Assembly: GCF_030506285.1 (NCBI RefSeq)
Contig: NZ_CP119422.1
Coordinates: 1,984,001-2,048,000 of the forward strand
Direction: 5' to 3'
From: Catalinimonas niigatensis
GTDB lineage: Bacteria; Bacteroidota; Bacteroidia; Cytophagales; Cyclobacteriaceae
DNA: 64,000 nt
The translations under genes and the position numbers were made by a program. This document shows, in pieces, positions 9,180 through 18,615 of this stretch (the stretch's first letter is position 1; each line of letters begins with the position of its first letter). Under the pieces are notes generated by a model. It had not been told where the DNA came from. It ran no database searches and saw only the letters and a list, made by a program, of their open reading frames with translations.

Positions 9180-9207
9180 GCTCATAAATATTTTGACTTT
9201 TATGAGC
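9180..9207. promoter_or_regulatory. Inverted repeat covering the start codon of the small gene at 9202
   Basis: Perfect 9-bp inverted repeat GCTCATAAA / TTTATGAGC (9180-9188 and 9199-9207) with a 10-bp spacer, located 27 bp after the TetR stop. The right arm contains the ATG of the next small gene. It could be a protein operator or an RNA hairpin that hides the start codon. There is no T tract, so a terminator is unlikely. Confidence 0.45.
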
Positions 9208-9405
9208 AATATGCAATTTACTAAACCTGATATGTTACGCTCTTCACAGCGTCGGGCAGCAAGGAAATATCAGCTACGTAAAGCGATACTACTGGGTAAT
9301 TTCTACCAAATAAAAGAAGGCATCAAATTTAGAGACTATTATAACAAATTATTCAAAGTTGATACTACTATCTGGACAGTAAGGCGAGGCATTTATAAGT
9401 CTTAA
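9202..9405 (+). CDS. Small basic hypothetical protein (67 aa)
   Basis: ATG at 9202, with an in-frame TTG at 9193 as alternative. The product is short and basic (SSQRRAARKYQLRKAILLGN, then a stretch rich in Tyr, Lys and Arg), without signal peptide or membrane segment, and could bind nucleic acid. No family is recognised. It follows the TetR gene by 48 bp and ends before a strong terminator, so the two are probably one transcription unit. It is retained as a gene because the frame is the only open one between two well-defined signals, but it could be non-coding. Confidence 0.45.
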   Translation: MSNMQFTKPDMLRSSQRRAARKYQLRKAILLGNFYQIKEGIKFRDYYNKLFKVDTTIWTVRRGIYKS

Positions 9406-9456
9406 AGGAGGACGTACCCTACCCATTCGGGCAATTGAAGAGATTAAATTTTAATA

Positions 9457-9491
9457 TCAAAAAAGCAGAGCTATTAAGCTCTGCTTTTTTT
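9457..9491. terminator. Bidirectional Rho-independent terminator
   Basis: 8-bp stem GCAGAGCT / AGCTCTGC (9465-9472 and 9477-9484) with ATTA loop, flanked by six A on the left and seven T on the right. It works on both strands, ending the TetR unit on the plus strand and the pyruvate carboxylase gene on the minus strand. Confidence 0.9.
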
Positions 9492-9508
9492 GACATATTA
9501 TTTACAAT

Positions 9509-12500
9509 CTATTCAAGTTCAACCACCAGATCGTCCTGCTCTACCATTTCTCCTGCTTCCAGATATATTTTTTTGATCTTACCAGCTCTAGGTGAAGATA
9601 TAGTAGATTCCATTTTCATGGCTTCTATAACAAATAAGGGTGTTCCTTCTTCTACTTCCTGCCCGGTTTTTGTCATGATGGAGGATAAGCGTCCTTGCAG
9701 GGGTGCACCTACTTCTGTCTCACTGTCTTTCTCCGCTTTTCGGTGCTGCACGATCTTCACCTGATAGGTATGATCTTTAACCTTCACACGCCGCGATTGG
9801 CCATTCAGTTCAAAAGTGACATTACGAAAGCCTTCTTCATCCGGCTCAGTGATAAAGAGTAGTTTAATCATGATCACTTTACCCTCTCCTATTTTTACCA
9901 GAATCTCCTCTCCGTATTTAAGACCGTAGAAGAAAGCCGGGGTGGGCAGAGAAGACATATCGCCATATACCTTCGTATGGTTATAAAAATCTTCATATAC
10001 TTTAGGATAAAGCTTGTAGGAAATGAAATCCAGCATACTACGATCCTTGCCTAATCTCTGCTGGAACTCTGCAAATTCTTTGTCAAAATCAATGGGTTCC
10101 AAATGTTCGTTGGGTCGCTCAGTATAAGGCTGCTCTCCTTTAAGAATGGCTTTTTGCACATCTTTGGGAAAGCCTCCATAAGGCTGGCCTAAATCTCCTT
10201 TGAACAAGCTTATCACCGATTCAGGAAAAGATAAATTTTTATTGTCTTTCAGAATATCTTCTATGCTCAGGTTATTGGAAGCCATAAAAATCGCCATATC
10301 TCCAACTACTTTGGAGGAAGGCGTTACCTTTACCAGCTCTCCAAAGAGCTTATTGACCTCAGCATAATTTTTCTTGATGGTTTCAAACTTGTGCTCCAGT
10401 CCCATCGCGATAGCCTGCGGGCGGAGATTGGAATACTGCCCTCCAGGAATCTCATGCTCATATACCTCCGCCGTACCTGCCTTCAGGCCTGACTCAAAAG
10501 GATAATAATATTCACGCACAGCTTCCCAGTACACAGAATATTCATTCAAAGACTTCAGGTCGATCGGCTGTTCCCGTTCATGTCCCTGCATCATCGCCAC
10601 TACAGAATTGAAGTTAGGCTGTGAGGTAAGGCCCGACATGGCTCCTATGGCTACATCTACCACATCCACTCCTGCTTCAATCGCCTTGATATAGGTAGCA
10701 GGCTGAATGGATGAAGTATCATGGGTATGCAGATGCACCGGCAAGTCTACTGCTTTTTTCAGCTCACTTACCAACAACTCCGCCGCATAAGGTTTGAGCA
10801 GACCGGCCATATCTTTGATGGCCAGGATATGCGCACCCTCATCCTCCAACTGACGCGCCAAATCCAGGTAATACTGTAGTGTGTATTTTTTATTACCCGG
10901 CGACATCAGGTCTCCGGTATAGCAGATGGCAGCTTCCGCCAGAGCATCCGTACGTTCTCTGATCGCTTTTATACTGGTCTTCATGGCAGTTACCCAGTTG
11001 AGTGAATCAAAGACACGGAAGATGTCAATGCCAGTTTCCGCCGCTTTCTCAATAAATCTGATGATCAGATTGTCAGGATACGCTTTATAACCTACCGCAT
11101 TAGAACCACGAAGGAGCATCTGTAAAAGGATATTAGGAACAGCTTCTCTGATCTGTTGAAGACGCACCCAGGGGTTTTCATGAAGAAAACGCATAGTTAC
11201 ATCGAAAGTAGCTCCTCCCCATACTTCCATAGAAAATACCTGGGGATGATGCTTGGCAAAACTTTCCGCTACTTTCAGCATATCTACGCTTCGCATACGG
11301 GTAGCCAATAAGGACTGATGTGCATCGCGGAAAGTAGTGTCTGTATACTGTATATTCTTCTCATTTTTGAGCCAGTCTACAAACTTCTCCCTGCCCATCA
11401 GCTTCAGTTTGTCTTTGGTACCTTCAGGATAAGGTACGTACTGATAATTAACCTTAGCTTGAGTAGTAGGATCTTGCATCAGTTGAGACGGTAGCAAGGG
11501 TGTCCTAAATGTTTTGTTAGGGTCCTTGAAACGGACGTTAGGATTCCCATTGACCGTAACATCTGCCAGATACATCAGGGTACGCGTAGCACGATCCAGT
11601 CCTTCCCGGATTTCAAAGAGGTCAGGATTGCTTTCTATAAAATTCACCGTAGCCTTACCGCGATAAAATGTAGGATGGGAGATGACATTGATCAGAAAAC
11701 CAATATTGGTTTTTACGCCCCGGATTCTGAACTCGCGTAAAGTGCGCTGCAATCTTTGTGAAGCCCCCTTAAGCGTACGACCTGTAGCCGAGATTTTGAC
11801 CAGCATGGAGTCAAAGAAAGGAGAAATGGTTACGCCGGGATAGGAACTGCCTTCATCCAGCCTGATACCAAACCCACCAGCGTTGCGGTAAGCGATGATG
11901 GTGCCATAATCAGGTCGGAAATTATTCTTTGGATCTTCCGTAGTGACTCTGCATTGTATAGCAAAGCCTTCCACTTTGATATCTTCCTGCTTACGAATGT
12001 AAATGCGCGGATCAGCCAGTTTGCGTCCCTGGGCAATCAGGATTTGTGAGCGAACAATATCTATCCCAGTGATCTCTTCAGTAATGGTATGCTCCACTTG
12101 TATGCGTGGATTGACTTCAATGAAAAAAATCTGCTCATTTTTGTCTACCAGAAACTCTACCGTACCCACATTATTATAGTTAACTGAGCGGGTAATCTGT
12201 AAGGCATATTCATAGAGCTTATCTTTAGTTTCCTGCTTCAGATTAGAAGAAGGTGCTACTTCTACTACTTTCTGGAAACGCCTCTGCACTGAACAGTCGC
12301 GCTCATAGAGATGAACGATGTTTCCAAAGTTATCGCCCATGATCTGTACTTCAATATGTTTGGGCTCCTCAATGAATTTTTCCAGAAAAACCGTGTCATC
12401 GCCAAAGGCTTTTTTCGCTTCGCTTTTAGCTTCTGAAAAAGCATTTTTCAGACTTTTGGCATCCCGAATCACGCGCATGCCGCGTCCTCCGCCGCCTGCT

Positions 12501-13000
12501 GCTGCTTTGAGCATCACCGGAAAACCGATTCGCTCCGCTTCTTTAAGGGCTATCGTATCCGTATCCAATGATTCTTTGCTATCCTCTATGACAGGCACCC
12601 GTGCACTGATCGCAATTTTCTTGGCAGAGACTTTATCACCAAGCTTTTCCATCACTTCGGGCTCAGGACCAATAAAGATGATTCCCTCTTCGCGACAACG
12701 TTGTGATAGCTTTACGTTTTCAGAAAGAAAACCATAACCAGGGTGAATTGCATCTACATGTTGTCTTTTGGCAAGCAGGATGATTTCTTCAATATCCAGA
12801 TAAGGTTTGAGTGGCTCATTATCCTCCCCTATCTGATAAGCTTCATCTGCTTTATAGCGATGCAGAGAATAGCGGTCTTCATAGGTATAAACAGCGACTG
12901 TCCTGATTCTGAGTTCGGAGGCTGCTCTGAGAATTCTTATGGCAATCTCTCCCCGGTTGGCAACTAGAATTTTGTCCAGTTTTTTAAGCTCGTTAGGCAT
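9509..13000 (-). CDS. pyc: Pyruvate carboxylase
   Basis: 1163 residues, the usual length of single-chain pyruvate carboxylase (about 1150). It carboxylates pyruvate to oxaloacetate with ATP, bicarbonate and biotin, the main anaplerotic reaction. Domains in order are biotin carboxylase with ATP-grasp (about 10-460; GGGGRGMRV, CSVQRRFQK, EVNPRIQVEHT), carboxyltransferase of the DRE-TIM type (about 545-820; TTFRDAHQSLLATR, IKDMAGLLKPY with the carboxylated Lys region, LHTHDTSS), the tetramerisation/allosteric region, and the C-terminal biotinyl domain with EAMKMEST near residue 1125. All key motifs are intact. The gene is transcribed alone, with a long upstream gap and a strong terminator. Confidence 0.97.
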   Translation of the reverse strand: MPNELKKLDKILVANRGEIAIRILRAASELRIRTVAVYTYEDRYSLHRYKADEAYQIGEDNEPLKPYLDIEEIILLAKRQHVDAIHPGYGFLSENVKLSQRCREEGIIFIGPEPEVMEKLGDKVSAKKIAISARVPVIEDSKESLDTDTIALKEAERIGFPVMLKAAAGGGGRGMRVIRDAKSLKNAFSEAKSEAKKAFGDDTVFLEKFIEEPKHIEVQIMGDNFGNIVHLYERDCSVQRRFQKVVEVAPSSNLKQETKDKLYEYALQITRSVNYNNVGTVEFLVDKNEQIFFIEVNPRIQVEHTITEEITGIDIVRSQILIAQGRKLADPRIYIRKQEDIKVEGFAIQCRVTTEDPKNNFRPDYGTIIAYRNAGGFGIRLDEGSSYPGVTISPFFDSMLVKISATGRTLKGASQRLQRTLREFRIRGVKTNIGFLINVISHPTFYRGKATVNFIESNPDLFEIREGLDRATRTLMYLADVTVNGNPNVRFKDPNKTFRTPLLPSQLMQDPTTQAKVNYQYVPYPEGTKDKLKLMGREKFVDWLKNEKNIQYTDTTFRDAHQSLLATRMRSVDMLKVAESFAKHHPQVFSMEVWGGATFDVTMRFLHENPWVRLQQIREAVPNILLQMLLRGSNAVGYKAYPDNLIIRFIEKAAETGIDIFRVFDSLNWVTAMKTSIKAIRERTDALAEAAICYTGDLMSPGNKKYTLQYYLDLARQLEDEGAHILAIKDMAGLLKPYAAELLVSELKKAVDLPVHLHTHDTSSIQPATYIKAIEAGVDVVDVAIGAMSGLTSQPNFNSVVAMMQGHEREQPIDLKSLNEYSVYWEAVREYYYPFESGLKAGTAEVYEHEIPGGQYSNLRPQAIAMGLEHKFETIKKNYAEVNKLFGELVKVTPSSKVVGDMAIFMASNNLSIEDILKDNKNLSFPESVISLFKGDLGQPYGGFPKDVQKAILKGEQPYTERPNEHLEPIDFDKEFAEFQQRLGKDRSMLDFISYKLYPKVYEDFYNHTKVYGDMSSLPTPAFFYGLKYGEEILVKIGEGKVIMIKLLFITEPDEEGFRNVTFELNGQSRRVKVKDHTYQVKIVQHRKAEKDSETEVGAPLQGRLSSIMTKTGQEVEEGTPLFVIEAMKMESTISSPRAGKIKKIYLEAGEMVEQDDLVVELE

Positions 13001-13418
13001 GTTAGGTAGTTTAGCTTCAGTAAAAAATTGATATTCTTAATGGGTTGAAATTAAAAAATTTATTGCGAATGCCGTAATGAATTAACACCTTCTTATTAAA
13101 CACTACCTCATTTTGTCTTCAGAGTGATTTTACTACTTAGATTATTTCTTCTTTTTATCGGTTTGTCCAAAGAATGTGTGAAAAACTGATTTTTATCATT
13201 TTCAATCAGCCTATTTTGTAGTTGATTTGCTCATGTATAAGTTAGGCACAAATATTTAATGAAATTGTGAACCTAATTTACCGGGCTTCATGTTGTATTT
13301 GCGAATAAATGAGTCCAAACCTATTCATTTAAAATGATTCTAAATTAGCATTCTATAGAGCGTTCATTTTAAAGTTCAAAGAACTGAAATTATCTTTGCC
13401 TATTGAGTTTATTTCATT
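13001..13418. other. Divergent intergenic region between pyc and hemA
   Basis: 418 bp without a gene. It must contain promoters for both divergent genes. The only motif I can point to is a TATCTTTG box near the hemA end, listed separately. No riboswitch-like structure is recognised. Confidence 0.6.
13368..13398 (+). promoter_or_regulatory. Candidate Bacteroidota sigma-70 promoter of hemA
   Basis: TATCTTTG at 13391-13398 matches the TAnnTTTG -7 element of Bacteroidota. A T-rich element (TTT at 13368-13370) lies 20 bp upstream where the -33 TTTG is expected, but it is a weak match. Transcription would start about 15 bp before the hemA ATG at 13419. Confidence 0.4.
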
Positions 13419-14711
13419 ATGCATAACAACTTCAAATTAGTTAGCTTAACGTACAAAAACAGCCCAATTGAAATCCGCGAAAGGGTTGCTTTAGATGATC
13501 AGCAATCCACTGATTTGCTACGTAAACTTAAAAGCATTCTCAATATTCCTGAAGCATTTGTGCTTTCCACTTGTAATCGTACTGAGGTTTATTACACTTC
13601 AGAAAATGATCTTAGTGGTGAGATTATTAAACTCATCATTGTTGAAAAAGGTCTTCTGGATGTTACTGATCTTGAGCAATATTTTGTAAAATATAATGAT
13701 GAAAAAGAAGCTATGCGCCATCTTTTTCATGTGGCTATAGGTTTAGAGTCACAGCTAATTGGTGACATGCAAATATCCAATCAGGTAAAAAGAGCTTATC
13801 AAACTTGCGCTGATGAAAACATGGCAGGTCCTTTCTTGCACCGCCTGTTGCACACCATTTTTTTTACCAACAAAAGAATTGTTCAGGAGACACCTTTTCG
13901 CGATGGAGCCGCATCAGTTTCATACGCTGCTTCTGAGCTGGTTTATGATCTTGCTGCAGAAATCATTAATCCGCGCGTATTGGTGATTGGATTAGGCGAA
14001 ATTGGAACAGACGTTTGCAAAAATATCGGTGACTCCGATAATGTTGACAAGTTATTTAAGGTTACTGTCATTAACCGCACTAATGAGAAAGCTACCAAAC
14101 TGGCCGCTCAGTATGGTTTTGCTTCTCGCCTGTATGATGAAGTATATGATGCTATTCTGGAATCTGACATCATTATCTCTGCTGTTTCTTTGCAAAAACC
14201 ACTGATCACCAAATCACTTTTTGAGCAAAGAGAGCATTTAAGCTACAAATATCTGATTGATCTTTCTGTACCCCGGAGTATAGAGGCAGAGGTTGAAAAC
14301 ATTCCCGGTGCATTGGTATATAACATTGATGATATACGCAACAAAGCGGATGAAGCTATGCGTAAACGTATCAATGCTATTCCCGATGTCAAAGCCATTA
14401 TTGAAGAAGCATTGACTGAAGTTGATGGTTGGTTGCAGGAAATGGAAGTTTCACCTACCATTCACCGACTTAAAAATGCGCTAGAGCAGATCCGTCAGGA
14501 AGAGATTGCTCGTTACCTCAAAAATCTGGATGATAAAGAAGCAGACTATATTGAGAAGATTACCAAAGGGATGATGCAGAAAATCATTAAACTGCCCGTA
14601 CTCCAGCTCAAGGCAGCTTGCAAACGAGGTGAGGCAGAAACTTTGATTGATGTACTCAACAACCTTTTTGATCTGGAAAAACAATCTAATCCCAAAGAAA
14701 TTAGAAAGTAG
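13419..14711 (+). CDS. hemA: Glutamyl-tRNA reductase
   Basis: 430 residues, typical length for the family. It reduces glutamyl-tRNA to glutamate-1-semialdehyde with NADPH, the first committed step of C5 tetrapyrrole (heme) synthesis. The N-terminal catalytic domain has the nucleophile Cys52 in LSTCNRTEVYY and a GLESQLIGDMQI motif. The NADPH-binding domain has VLVIGLGEIG (about 190-200). The C-terminal helical dimerisation domain follows with a typical LKAACKRGEAETLIDVLNNL segment. The rest of the heme pathway is not in the window. The gene stands alone with a candidate promoter and its own terminator. Confidence 0.96.
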   Translation: MHNNFKLVSLTYKNSPIEIRERVALDDQQSTDLLRKLKSILNIPEAFVLSTCNRTEVYYTSENDLSGEIIKLIIVEKGLLDVTDLEQYFVKYNDEKEAMRHLFHVAIGLESQLIGDMQISNQVKRAYQTCADENMAGPFLHRLLHTIFFTNKRIVQETPFRDGAASVSYAASELVYDLAAEIINPRVLVIGLGEIGTDVCKNIGDSDNVDKLFKVTVINRTNEKATKLAAQYGFASRLYDEVYDAILESDIIISAVSLQKPLITKSLFEQREHLSYKYLIDLSVPRSIEAEVENIPGALVYNIDDIRNKADEAMRKRINAIPDVKAIIEEALTEVDGWLQEMEVSPTIHRLKNALEQIRQEEIARYLKNLDDKEADYIEKITKGMMQKIIKLPVLQLKAACKRGEAETLIDVLNNLFDLEKQSNPKEIRK

Positions 14712-14715
14712 CTTC

Positions 14716-14744
14716 AAGAAGCCTTATACAGGCGTTCTTTTTTT
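14716..14744 (+). terminator. Rho-independent terminator of hemA
   Basis: A stem AAGAA-GCC / GGC-G-TTCTT with one bulged base (14716-14723 and 14731-14739), running into a tract of seven T. It begins 5 bp after the hemA stop codon. Confidence 0.7.
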
Positions 14745-14821
14745 GTTATTCAGTAAACTATCTCCTTGTATTTTTACTCAATTGAACAAAGGGTCAACAT
14801 ACAGATATTTACAGTTCTTTC

Positions 14822-15661
14822 TCAGCTTTCTTTCAGACTTCTCAACGGATCAGGATGTAAAAACCGATATTCAAGATATTGTTTGAGTTTTGTACTGTCC
14901 ACAGACTTATAGGAAGATTCTGCGGAATCACTAAATTCAGGAGCTTCCAAGCCCAGGTTTTGGGTAGCCAAAGCATAAAAACTTTCTTTCTCAGGATGTA
15001 CATCGGAGCAGGCATTGTAAATCTCACCCCAGGCAGGTTTTTTCAAAAGCATGCTGATGATTCCTATACAGTCGTCCAGATGAATCAGATTGACCACATC
15101 TTTGCCGCTGCTGTCCAGTTTTCTGCCTGCCAGGAACCTTCCAGGATTTCTTTCTTTATCGTATAGCCCACAAAACCGTAATATACTCACCTGAAATCGT
15201 TGCTGATCCAGTAACATCTGCTCTACTTTCAACAAAGCCTTTCCTGAAGCACTTAGTTCACCTCCGGCATCTTCCTCCTTCACCTCCCGATTCAGGCTTG
15301 GATAAACAGAGGTTGAACTGACAAATATTATATTTTTAAGAGCAGTATTTCCTGCAGCCTTCAGCACTTCCTGAATCTGTGCAGGATAAAATTGTTCCAC
15401 ATCCGGTTGTCTGCGAGAAGGAGGAATATTGAGAATGAGCGTATGGCTGTTAAAGAATTCTTGCTGATAATCCTCGTTGATCTTAGGATTTAAACTGATC
15501 AGATAAGAGTTGATTCCCTGTTTTGAAAGCAGGGGCAATTTGTTGGGACTGGTGGTAGAACCTTTCACCGGATAACCCTGGCCGATCAGATGAACTGCCA
15601 GAGGTAACCCCAGCCATCCACATCCCAAAATGCTAATGGATTGATCTTTTTCTTTCATCAT
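14822..15661 (-). CDS. YeeZ-like NAD(P)-binding epimerase/reductase
   Basis: 279 residues. The N-terminal Rossmann motif is ISILGCGWLGLPLAVHL (about 9-25), the GxGxxG form found in YeeZ-type members of the extended SDR superfamily. IIFVSSTSVYPSLN matches the SSTSVY region where the catalytic Ser/Thr lies, but the canonical YxxxK is not clearly present, a known feature of this atypical subgroup. Its substrate is unknown in all studied members. ATG-ATG tandem starts lie at 15661 and 15658. The gene is divergent from the DUF2797 gene, separated by 31 bp, so promoters must overlap or lie inside the coding sequences. Confidence 0.85.
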   Translation of the reverse strand: MMKEKDQSISILGCGWLGLPLAVHLIGQGYPVKGSTTSPNKLPLLSKQGINSYLISLNPKINEDYQQEFFNSHTLILNIPPSRRQPDVEQFYPAQIQEVLKAAGNTALKNIIFVSSTSVYPSLNREVKEEDAGGELSASGKALLKVEQMLLDQQRFQVSILRFCGLYDKERNPGRFLAGRKLDSSGKDVVNLIHLDDCIGIISMLLKKPAWGEIYNACSDVHPEKESFYALATQNLGLEAPEFSDSAESSYKSVDSTKLKQYLEYRFLHPDPLRSLKES

Positions 15662-15692
15662 TTGTTAGTTTCAGTTTTAAGAGGATCACTCT

Positions 15693-16559
15693 GTGATTTG
15701 TTTAGTATTCTTTCCAAAAAGACTTAATTTGCCTTCTGTTAAAACATCAAAATTTACTGCATTGACCTACGAAGGCAATTTACTGAAAATGCGGGTGGCA
15801 TTAGAAGAACCCGTCCGATATACCCTCAGGCTAGAGAAAGATGAAATTGATATGAACCAACTGCTGGGCCAGCAAATCCACATTGCTTTTGAAGGAAGAA
15901 TCAACTGCGTCAATTGCGGAAGAATTACCAAAAAATCCTTTGGTCAGGGCTTTTGCTATCCCTGTTTTATCAAAGCTCCCGAAAATTCAGAATGCATCCT
16001 CAGACCAGAACTCTGCCGTGCACATTTGGGAGAAGGAAGAGATGTTGAATGGGAAAAGGCACATCATTTACAACCCCACATTGTATATCTGGCCCAAACG
16101 GATGCCATCAAAGTGGGGATCACCAGAACCACCCAGGTGCCCACCCGCTGGATTGATCAGGGGGCCCGAAGAGCTTTACCGATAGCCACAGTACCTTACC
16201 GTTACCTGGCGGGGCAGATAGAAGTAGCGCTTAAAGATCAGTTTACGGACAAAACCAACTGGCGCAATATGCTCAAAAATGTGGTGAATGATGAACTACA
16301 TCTGGAAGAACACTGTGAACTGGCTCATCAGTGGATACCCGAAGAATTAGGGGAATACATCCTGCAGGAATGTCCCATTACTGAAATACACTATCCGGTG
16401 CTGGAATATCCTGAAAAGGTCAAGAGTTTAATTCTGGATAAAAATCCTGTAATTTCCTCTACCCTACTGGGAATTCGCGGGCAGTACCTGATCTTTGACA
16501 ACGGAGAAGTTTTTAATATCCGTAACCATAGCGGATATTATATTCATCTATCTTATTAA
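15693..16559 (+). CDS. DUF2797 protein
   Basis: 288 residues from a GTG start at 15693. There is no ATG before the conserved part, and a later TTG (15729) is also possible. The conserved part starts around YEGNLLKMRVALEEP. It has a CxxC ... CxxC zinc-ribbon-like motif (INCVNCGRITKK, then GFCYPCF), then IVYLAQTDAIKVGITR followed by RWIDQGA, a pattern related to the GIY-YIG nuclease fold. This combination defines DUF2797, whose function is unknown; nucleic-acid binding or cleavage is a reasonable guess from the fold. It converges with the transglutaminase-like gene with no gap at all. Confidence 0.8.
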   Translation: MICLVFFPKRLNLPSVKTSKFTALTYEGNLLKMRVALEEPVRYTLRLEKDEIDMNQLLGQQIHIAFEGRINCVNCGRITKKSFGQGFCYPCFIKAPENSECILRPELCRAHLGEGRDVEWEKAHHLQPHIVYLAQTDAIKVGITRTTQVPTRWIDQGARRALPIATVPYRYLAGQIEVALKDQFTDKTNWRNMLKNVVNDELHLEEHCELAHQWIPEELGEYILQECPITEIHYPVLEYPEKVKSLILDKNPVISSTLLGIRGQYLIFDNGEVFNIRNHSGYYIHLSY

Positions 16560-18518
16560 TTACTCTGTTTCTATTTTCTTAAGTACTACCTTCTCCATTT
16601 GTTTGCTAATCATGTCCGTATAAAGCGTTCTCAGAGCTTTGTACTGTTCCACAGGAATACTGGTTTTACTAACTTGAAGGGTACTCACAATTTGAAAATT
16701 ACTTTCATTTCTCTGTGTGATGGTGACAAAGCTCACGGCATCTTCAAGTGTAAGTTCTACATTTTCCGGCCACTCATCTAACTGATAACCTTTGGGTATC
16801 ATGAGGCTGAAATGATTGCGTCTTACGCTTCTTACACCAAAATCTACCGGAAAGTATCGTTCAGGAGTATTAAAAGGATTTTCTTCTTCTATCATTAAAA
16901 ATGGATCAATATACACCATGTCTCCCAAAGCTTCTACCGGATAGGCTGCTTTGAAGCTGATGCTCAATGGTTTATCTTTATCTTCCAGATTTAGAATTTT
17001 CAAGTCCTCAATGGGTTGAAAATGGGAAAGTTCTTCAGCATTTTCCCGACAGATTTTTCGGGCTTCTATCGCACTGTAATTTCTATAACTTTGCTTGGCT
17101 TCTGCGACAAAAACTCCTTTGTTTTCATCATAGCTGAGATTTATATAAGCATCCGAAAAATACATTCCTTGTTGTGATACATCTATCCACTTTTCCTCAT
17201 TCATGTCTTCTTCGGCCACCAGTCCATAGTCATTCATGCAGGCTTCTCTGAGCATACCAAAAGGCAAATCAGGATCGGTAGCATCTAACAGTACCCCTTG
17301 TCCATCAATGGTAGCAAATACTATGGTATAATTGAACTGGTCAATCAGCGGAAATTTGGTGGTAATCTTTCCATGATTGCGGGTACTTAACAACACAGGA
17401 TTTGCAGTTATTCCTGCTTTGTGTAACATATTGAGCAAGAGCAGATTTAAGTCTGTACAATTCCCTTCTTTATCTTTAAGAAGGTCTTTTAGGGAAACTG
17501 AGGGATAAAGACTATAGGTATTATTCCAGGCAAAATGTTGTAAGATGTGCTGGTAAATGGCCACTGCCTTGTCTTTTTCGCTACTCAAGCCAGCAGTAAG
17601 GGTACTGACTACTTCTTTGGTATCGTTCTTCTTGATATTTTTTCCAAAATCTGTAAGCTTCATCAGATCTTCAACCAGTTGAGGCCAGGTGTTCATATAG
17701 TCTTTCACATGTCTGCCGGGATAATTTACTTTGGAAAGCTGAAACATCACCTTGCCGATATAGTCTTCCCGGGTAGTCATATAAGGTTCATCGCGATAGG
17801 CCGGTATGTCCTTGACTGCCCAATGAAACCTCATGTTGTTATACGTATAAGCGCCTAGTTGAAGCTTGTCTTTCAATAGTTTCGCATCTTCAATGGCCAG
17901 ATCAAAATAGCCTTGCCTCAAGATCATATATTCATAAAAGGCTGGAACTGTAAGTTTGTATTCACTCCATTTTACTGGCAGTTCCTGTTGAAATTTCCAA
18001 TCGTCTAGTTTAAAAAAGAAAGGAGAAACCACTGTGTATCTGTATTCCAATACGGTACCTTCTTTTACATTGGGAAGAGCAAATTTCATTCTTCTCCACT
18101 TTTCACTTACTTCTTCTTCATAGACGGTTTTTTTATCCAATTCATCTGTACGAATCATATCAGTCTTTAGATTGTATACATAGCCTTTGATATCTCTAAT
18201 AATTTCTGCACGGCTAAAATCCTCTCTATATAAAGGTATGCTTACATTTCCCCAATCAGAACCTGCCTTCTTATACACTTTTATTCTCACTGTTTTGGTG
18301 GTTTCTATCCTGAACCCATAATTGTCCAGATACCTGAAGACTGTTTCTGAAAAATCATGCAATACAGCTGCCGATGCAGAAGAATCTTTTTCATAAAAAG
18401 TCTCCTTCAACTCTTCATAAGTCACTTTGCCGAAACTGATGGACTGTGCTAAGGATAAATGCACATTTGTAAGAAAAAGGGCACTAAAAAAAAGCAGAGC
18501 AAGAAAGTTCTTTTTCAT
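16560..18518 (-). CDS. Exported DUF3857/transglutaminase-like protein
   Basis: 652 residues with a signal peptide (about 1-24, ending LSLAQ). An N-terminal DUF3857 beta-rich domain (about 40-230) is followed by a transglutaminase-like cysteine protease fold. The possible catalytic triad is visible: Cys in KEGNCTDLNLLLLNML (near 355), His in STRNHGK, Asp in LLDATDPDLPFG. A DUF3858-like C-terminal region ends the protein. This architecture is common in Bacteroidota, and its substrate is not established; a periplasmic or surface role is inferred from the signal peptide. It is transcribed alone. Start chosen at ATG 18518, which begins the signal peptide directly. Confidence 0.88.
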   Translation of the reverse strand: MKKNFLALLFFSALFLTNVHLSLAQSISFGKVTYEELKETFYEKDSSASAAVLHDFSETVFRYLDNYGFRIETTKTVRIKVYKKAGSDWGNVSIPLYREDFSRAEIIRDIKGYVYNLKTDMIRTDELDKKTVYEEEVSEKWRRMKFALPNVKEGTVLEYRYTVVSPFFFKLDDWKFQQELPVKWSEYKLTVPAFYEYMILRQGYFDLAIEDAKLLKDKLQLGAYTYNNMRFHWAVKDIPAYRDEPYMTTREDYIGKVMFQLSKVNYPGRHVKDYMNTWPQLVEDLMKLTDFGKNIKKNDTKEVVSTLTAGLSSEKDKAVAIYQHILQHFAWNNTYSLYPSVSLKDLLKDKEGNCTDLNLLLLNMLHKAGITANPVLLSTRNHGKITTKFPLIDQFNYTIVFATIDGQGVLLDATDPDLPFGMLREACMNDYGLVAEEDMNEEKWIDVSQQGMYFSDAYINLSYDENKGVFVAEAKQSYRNYSAIEARKICRENAEELSHFQPIEDLKILNLEDKDKPLSISFKAAYPVEALGDMVYIDPFLMIEEENPFNTPERYFPVDFGVRSVRRNHFSLMIPKGYQLDEWPENVELTLEDAVSFVTITQRNESNFQIVSTLQVSKTSIPVEQYKALRTLYTDMISKQMEKVVLKKIETE

Positions 18519-18615
18519 ATTATGGCTATTGTAAATATCAATGGCAAATAATATAATAAATATTATGTATATTTTATTTTTTTAATGATAAATATTGAAA
18601 ATTTACAATGACTCA

